Shown: positions 61,566-64,000 of the stretch, in pieces
How the letters are laid out: every line of letters starts with the position of its first letter
How positions within the stretch are numbered: the stretch's first letter is position 1
From: Flavobacterium sp. GT3R68
Lineage (GTDB): Bacteria > Bacteroidota > Bacteroidia > Flavobacteriales > Flavobacteriaceae
Assembly (NCBI RefSeq): GCF_007109225.1
Contig: NZ_VJZK01000004.1
Span: forward strand, 62,001-126,000
Length of the DNA: 64,000 nucleotides
Direction: 5' to 3'
Position numbers and translations under genes: made by a program
Notes under the pieces: model-generated
The model's database searches: none
What the model saw: only the letters and a program-made list of their open reading frames with translations
What the model was told of the DNA's origin: nothing

Positions 61566-63554
61566 TTAGCTTTTTCTTGGTCTTCTTGCTTTTGGTGCAT
61601 CACTGCTGAAGCCTTCTGATCTTCTTGGAGCTCTGTCTGAAGAACCTTCTGTTCTTGGTTCTCTTGGTGAAAATCCACCCTCTCTTGGAGCTGAACTTCT
61701 TCCGCCAAAACCACCTTCTCTCGGTGCTGAGCTTCTTCCTCCGAATCCGCCTTCTCTTGGAGCTGAGCTTCTTTCGCTTCTGAAACCACCTTCTCTTGGA
61801 GCAGAACTTCTGCCACCAAATCCGCCGCCTCCGGAACTTCTTCTCTCGCCGCCACCTGAGCTTCTTCCGCCTCCAAATCCACCACTGGAACTTCTTCCGT
61901 TGTGATCTCTTCTTCCGCTTCCGCCACCATCGTTTTTAGAAATCTCCACATTGATTCTACGTCCTTCTAATTGTACGTTGTTCAATATTTCCATTACTTT
62001 ATCGGTGTGTTCCGGGTCTGTGTTAAAAAAAGAGAAACCTTCTTTTACATCAACCTTAAATACATCGTCACGACCTAAGTCTAAAGTTTCTTTAAGGTAA
62101 TCTTTCAATTGCATCCAGTCGAAATTGTCTCTCGAGCCAATATTTACAAAATAACGTGTTGCGCCATTGTTGTTGTTTTCTCTTGGAGCTCCATCCCTAT
62201 CATCACGCTCACGTCTGTCTGAACCTGAAGATTGATTGGAAATGTCTCTGTTTTTCTTGTAGTAAGCAATAAAACGGTTGAATTCTACCGATACCATTTT
62301 CTTAATCAGTTCTTCTTTGGTTAAACCATCTAAAACTTGATTAATTGCAGGTAAGTAGTTGTCAATTTCGTGATCTACTTCTGTGTCTTTTATTTTAGTT
62401 GCAAGGTGCAACAATTGGATTTCACAGATTTCGATTCCTGATGGAATAGTTTTTTCTTCAAATTTTTGTTTGATGATTCTTTCGATAGAAGAAATCTTAC
62501 GCAATTCACTTTTAGTAACAATTACGATAGAAGTTCCAAGTTTCCCGGCTCTTCCCGTACGTCCTGAACGGTGATTGTAAGTTTCGATTTCATCAGGTAA
62601 TTGATAGTTTACTACGTGAGTAATATTATCAACGTCAATTCCACGTGCAGCAACATCGGTAGCTACCAACATTTGGATTTGTCTTCCACGGAAAGATTTC
62701 ATTACACCGTCACGTTGCGCCTGAGATAAATCTCCGTGCAAAGCGGCAGCGCTGTATCCGTCCTCAATCAATTTTTCAGCAACAGCCTGTGTATCTCTTT
62801 TGGTACGACAGAAAACTACTGAGAAAATGTCTGGATTAGCATCGGCTAAACGTTTCAAAGCTTCGTAACGGTCACGTGCATTTACTAAGTAAAATTCGTG
62901 AGAAACGGTTGCAGAACCCGAGTTTTTAGTTCCAACTGTAATTTCTAAAGGATCGTGCATGAATTGTTTTGCAATACGTGCTACTTCCTGTGGCATAGTT
63001 GCAGAGAACAACCATGTGCTTTTTTCGTCCGGAGAGGTAGATAAGATGTTTACGATGTCTTCGTAGAAGCCCATGTTCAACATTTCATCTGCTTCGTCAA
63101 GAATGCAATAATTAATCTGAGAGATGTTTACCAATCCTCTGTTAATCATGTCCTGCATTCTACCCGGAGTGGCCACGATAATCTGTGCGCCTCTTTTAAT
63201 GTCTCTGGCTTGCTCTGTAATACTTGCACCACCGTAAACTGCTACTACATTAATACCTTTTTCGTATTTAGAGTAATTTTTAATTTCGTTGGTAATCTGT
63301 AAACAAAGTTCACGTGTTGGAGATAAAATTAATGCTTGTGTATTTCTGTTGTTGGCATCAATTTTTTGAATTAGCGGAAAACCAAATGCTGCCGTCTTCC
63401 CTGTCCCTGTCTGAGCCAACGCAACCATATCAGTATCTTTTTCCAATAATAGGGGAATCGCTTTCTCCTGTACTTCAGTCGGATTCTCAAATCCTAGATC
63501 TAAAATCGCCTTCAGTAACGATTCACTCAATCCTAATTGTTCAAATTTATTCAT
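61566..63554 (-). CDS. DEAD-box RNA helicase with RGG-like tail
   Basis: 662 residues. The start is at MNKFEQLGLSE; a frame to 63578 lies upstream of that. Helicase core: Q motif region NPTEVQEKAIP, AQTGTGKT (I), DEAD (II), SAT (III), and HRSGRTGRAG (VI). Residues 365-540 hold a DbpA-like RNA-binding domain (FVNIGSRDNFDW). From about residue 545 the tail is Gly/Arg/Ser-rich with 12-residue repeats (GGFGGRSSAPRE). The layout matches CsdA/DeaD cold-shock helicases of flavobacteria. Two -7-like boxes flank the start on opposite strands. Confidence 0.94.
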   Translation of the reverse strand: MNKFEQLGLSESLLKAILDLGFENPTEVQEKAIPLLLEKDTDMVALAQTGTGKTAAFGFPLIQKIDANNRNTQALILSPTRELCLQITNEIKNYSKYEKGINVVAVYGGASITEQARDIKRGAQIIVATPGRMQDMINRGLVNISQINYCILDEADEMLNMGFYEDIVNILSTSPDEKSTWLFSATMPQEVARIAKQFMHDPLEITVGTKNSGSATVSHEFYLVNARDRYEALKRLADANPDIFSVVFCRTKRDTQAVAEKLIEDGYSAAALHGDLSQAQRDGVMKSFRGRQIQMLVATDVAARGIDVDNITHVVNYQLPDEIETYNHRSGRTGRAGKLGTSIVIVTKSELRKISSIERIIKQKFEEKTIPSGIEICEIQLLHLATKIKDTEVDHEIDNYLPAINQVLDGLTKEELIKKMVSVEFNRFIAYYKKNRDISNQSSGSDRRERDDRDGAPRENNNNGATRYFVNIGSRDNFDWMQLKDYLKETLDLGRDDVFKVDVKEGFSFFNTDPEHTDKVMEILNNVQLEGRRINVEISKNDGGGSGRRDHNGRSSSGGFGGGRSSGGGERRSSGGGGFGGRSSAPREGGFRSERSSAPREGGFGGRSSAPREGGFGGRSSAPREGGFSPREPRTEGSSDRAPRRSEGFSSDAPKARRPRKS
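61671..61817 (-). repeat. Tandem repeat in the helicase gene
   Basis: Four units of 36, 36, 39 and 36 nt encode GGFGGRSSAPRE-type blocks. The third unit carries a one-codon insertion (RSE). Confidence 0.82.
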
Positions 63555-63716
63555 ATTGTATTTTAAAATATTTTGCAAAAGTACACCTTATATTTGTGAT
63601 AAACTAATGCTTTTAACAGTTTTAAATATTGATGATGAATTGACTGTCAGCTTTTTATGTTTTATAATTGCTATTTGTACCGGTTCAACGCGTGTAAAAC
63701 TGTCAGATAAGCGATG

Positions 63717-64000
63717 TTATAGTGCCGAATTCAAATGTTTCAGCAATAGGTTAATAGCAATCCCTCTGTGGCTGATGGCTGCTTTCTCGGCCATGTCCAA
63801 TTCTGCGAAAGTTGCATGATATCCTTTTGGTTTAAAAATGGGATCATATCCGAAACCCTTACTTCCTTTCCTAGCAGCAGTAATTTCACCCTTGGCTATG
63901 CCCGTAAAAAGGTGCTGTTGGTTGTTTATATTTAATGCGATGACGGTTTTGAACTGGGCTTTTCTGTTGGATTCTTCCGAAAGCGCAACAAGAAGTTTAT
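63717..64000 (-). CDS. rdgB: Non-canonical purine NTP pyrophosphatase, 5'-truncated
   Basis: Hydrolyses dITP, ITP and XTP to monophosphates and so keeps them out of DNA. Only the C-terminal 94 codons lie in the window; the start is beyond base 64000. They contain the RdgB/HAM1 segments GSKGFGYDPIF (usual GxGFGYDPxF), the EKAAISHRG signature and the end MAEKAAISHRG-type helix. Identity is therefore firm despite the truncation. It is on the same strand as the helicase and 162 nt upstream of its start. Confidence 0.93.
   Translation of the reverse strand, partial: KLLVALSEESNRKAQFKTVIALNINNQQHLFTGIAKGEITAARKGSKGFGYDPIFKPKGYHATFAELDMAEKAAISHRGIAINLLLKHLNSAL

Noticed and set aside
61671..61817. 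Regular 36-nt units looked at first like a CRISPR array
   Set aside because: Units are contiguous with no spacers and encode an in-frame Gly/Arg/Ser tail of the helicase; no cas genes nearby.
63589..63596. Plus-strand TATATTTG box downstream of the helicase start region
   Set aside because: No plausible plus-strand gene follows; the open frame there is antisense to rdgB.

Overview
This window looks like a chromosomal segment of a Flavobacterium-like member of the Bacteroidota. The evidence is AT-rich intergenic DNA, a serine protease with a type IX secretion C-terminal sorting domain, YwqK/MORN-like and DUF1573 proteins, a leucine-type amino acid dehydrogenase, an NADP isocitrate dehydrogenase of the eukaryote-like class, a long flavobacterial-type NusB, and many TAnnTTTG -7 promoter boxes 10-100 nt upstream of start codons. 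It is mostly a housekeeping region. I saw no prophage, transposase, rRNA, tRNA or CRISPR array.

Layout. 1-14.6 kb is mainly plus strand: the 3' part of pyrG, yidC, a MORN-like protein, mnmA, a T9SS-exported subtilase, a nitronate monooxygenase-like enzyme, a PafA-like phosphatase, lysA (minus), an FAD monooxygenase and sucC. 14.7-18.4 kb is a minus-strand three-gene operon of unknown role: a DUF805/FAD-oxidase fusion, a methyltransferase and an unknown protein. 18.5-30 kb is largely minus strand: a YehS-like protein, an S9 peptidase, uvrB, a SigZ-like sigma factor preceded by an 11-cysteine mini-protein, rlmF, thiamine pyrophosphokinase, icd, rplS and trmD. 30-41 kb holds small enzymes, a cyclophilin-FKBP fusion, a haem lipoprotein, a copper-type Cys-rich bundle, a PUR-alpha-like protein, an ABC exporter, an amino acid dehydrogenase and nusB-DUF1573-yajC.

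43.2-51.1 kb is the most accessory-looking part. It is a minus-strand run of stress-type genes: a glycosyltransferase fused to an alpha/alpha-barrel domain and overlapping a GH130 mannoside phosphorylase/hydrolase, a PA2169-type four-helix protein, three small membrane proteins, two paralogous eRF1-like small proteins, and an FAD oxidoreductase with a Rieske domain. The gene content suggests a glycan, redox and envelope stress module, but its function is inferred.

51.5-64 kb returns to core genes: pyrD, an HMG-CoA-lyase-like protein, guaB, a Kef-type antiporter with its flavodoxin-like partner, purB, a cysteine-free sirtuin, a TrmH-family methyltransferase, a carboxypeptidase-regulatory-like protein, a DEAD-box helicase with an RGG-like repeat tail, and the 3' part of rdgB. 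Nucleotide metabolism recurs (pyrG, pyrD, guaB, purB, rdgB), as does RNA modification (mnmA, rlmF, trmD, TrmH family).

Two copies of an intergenic repeat (30.0 and 53.5 kb) share conserved ends around a central stem whose sequence differs but whose pairing is kept. They are the clearest non-genic structure here.
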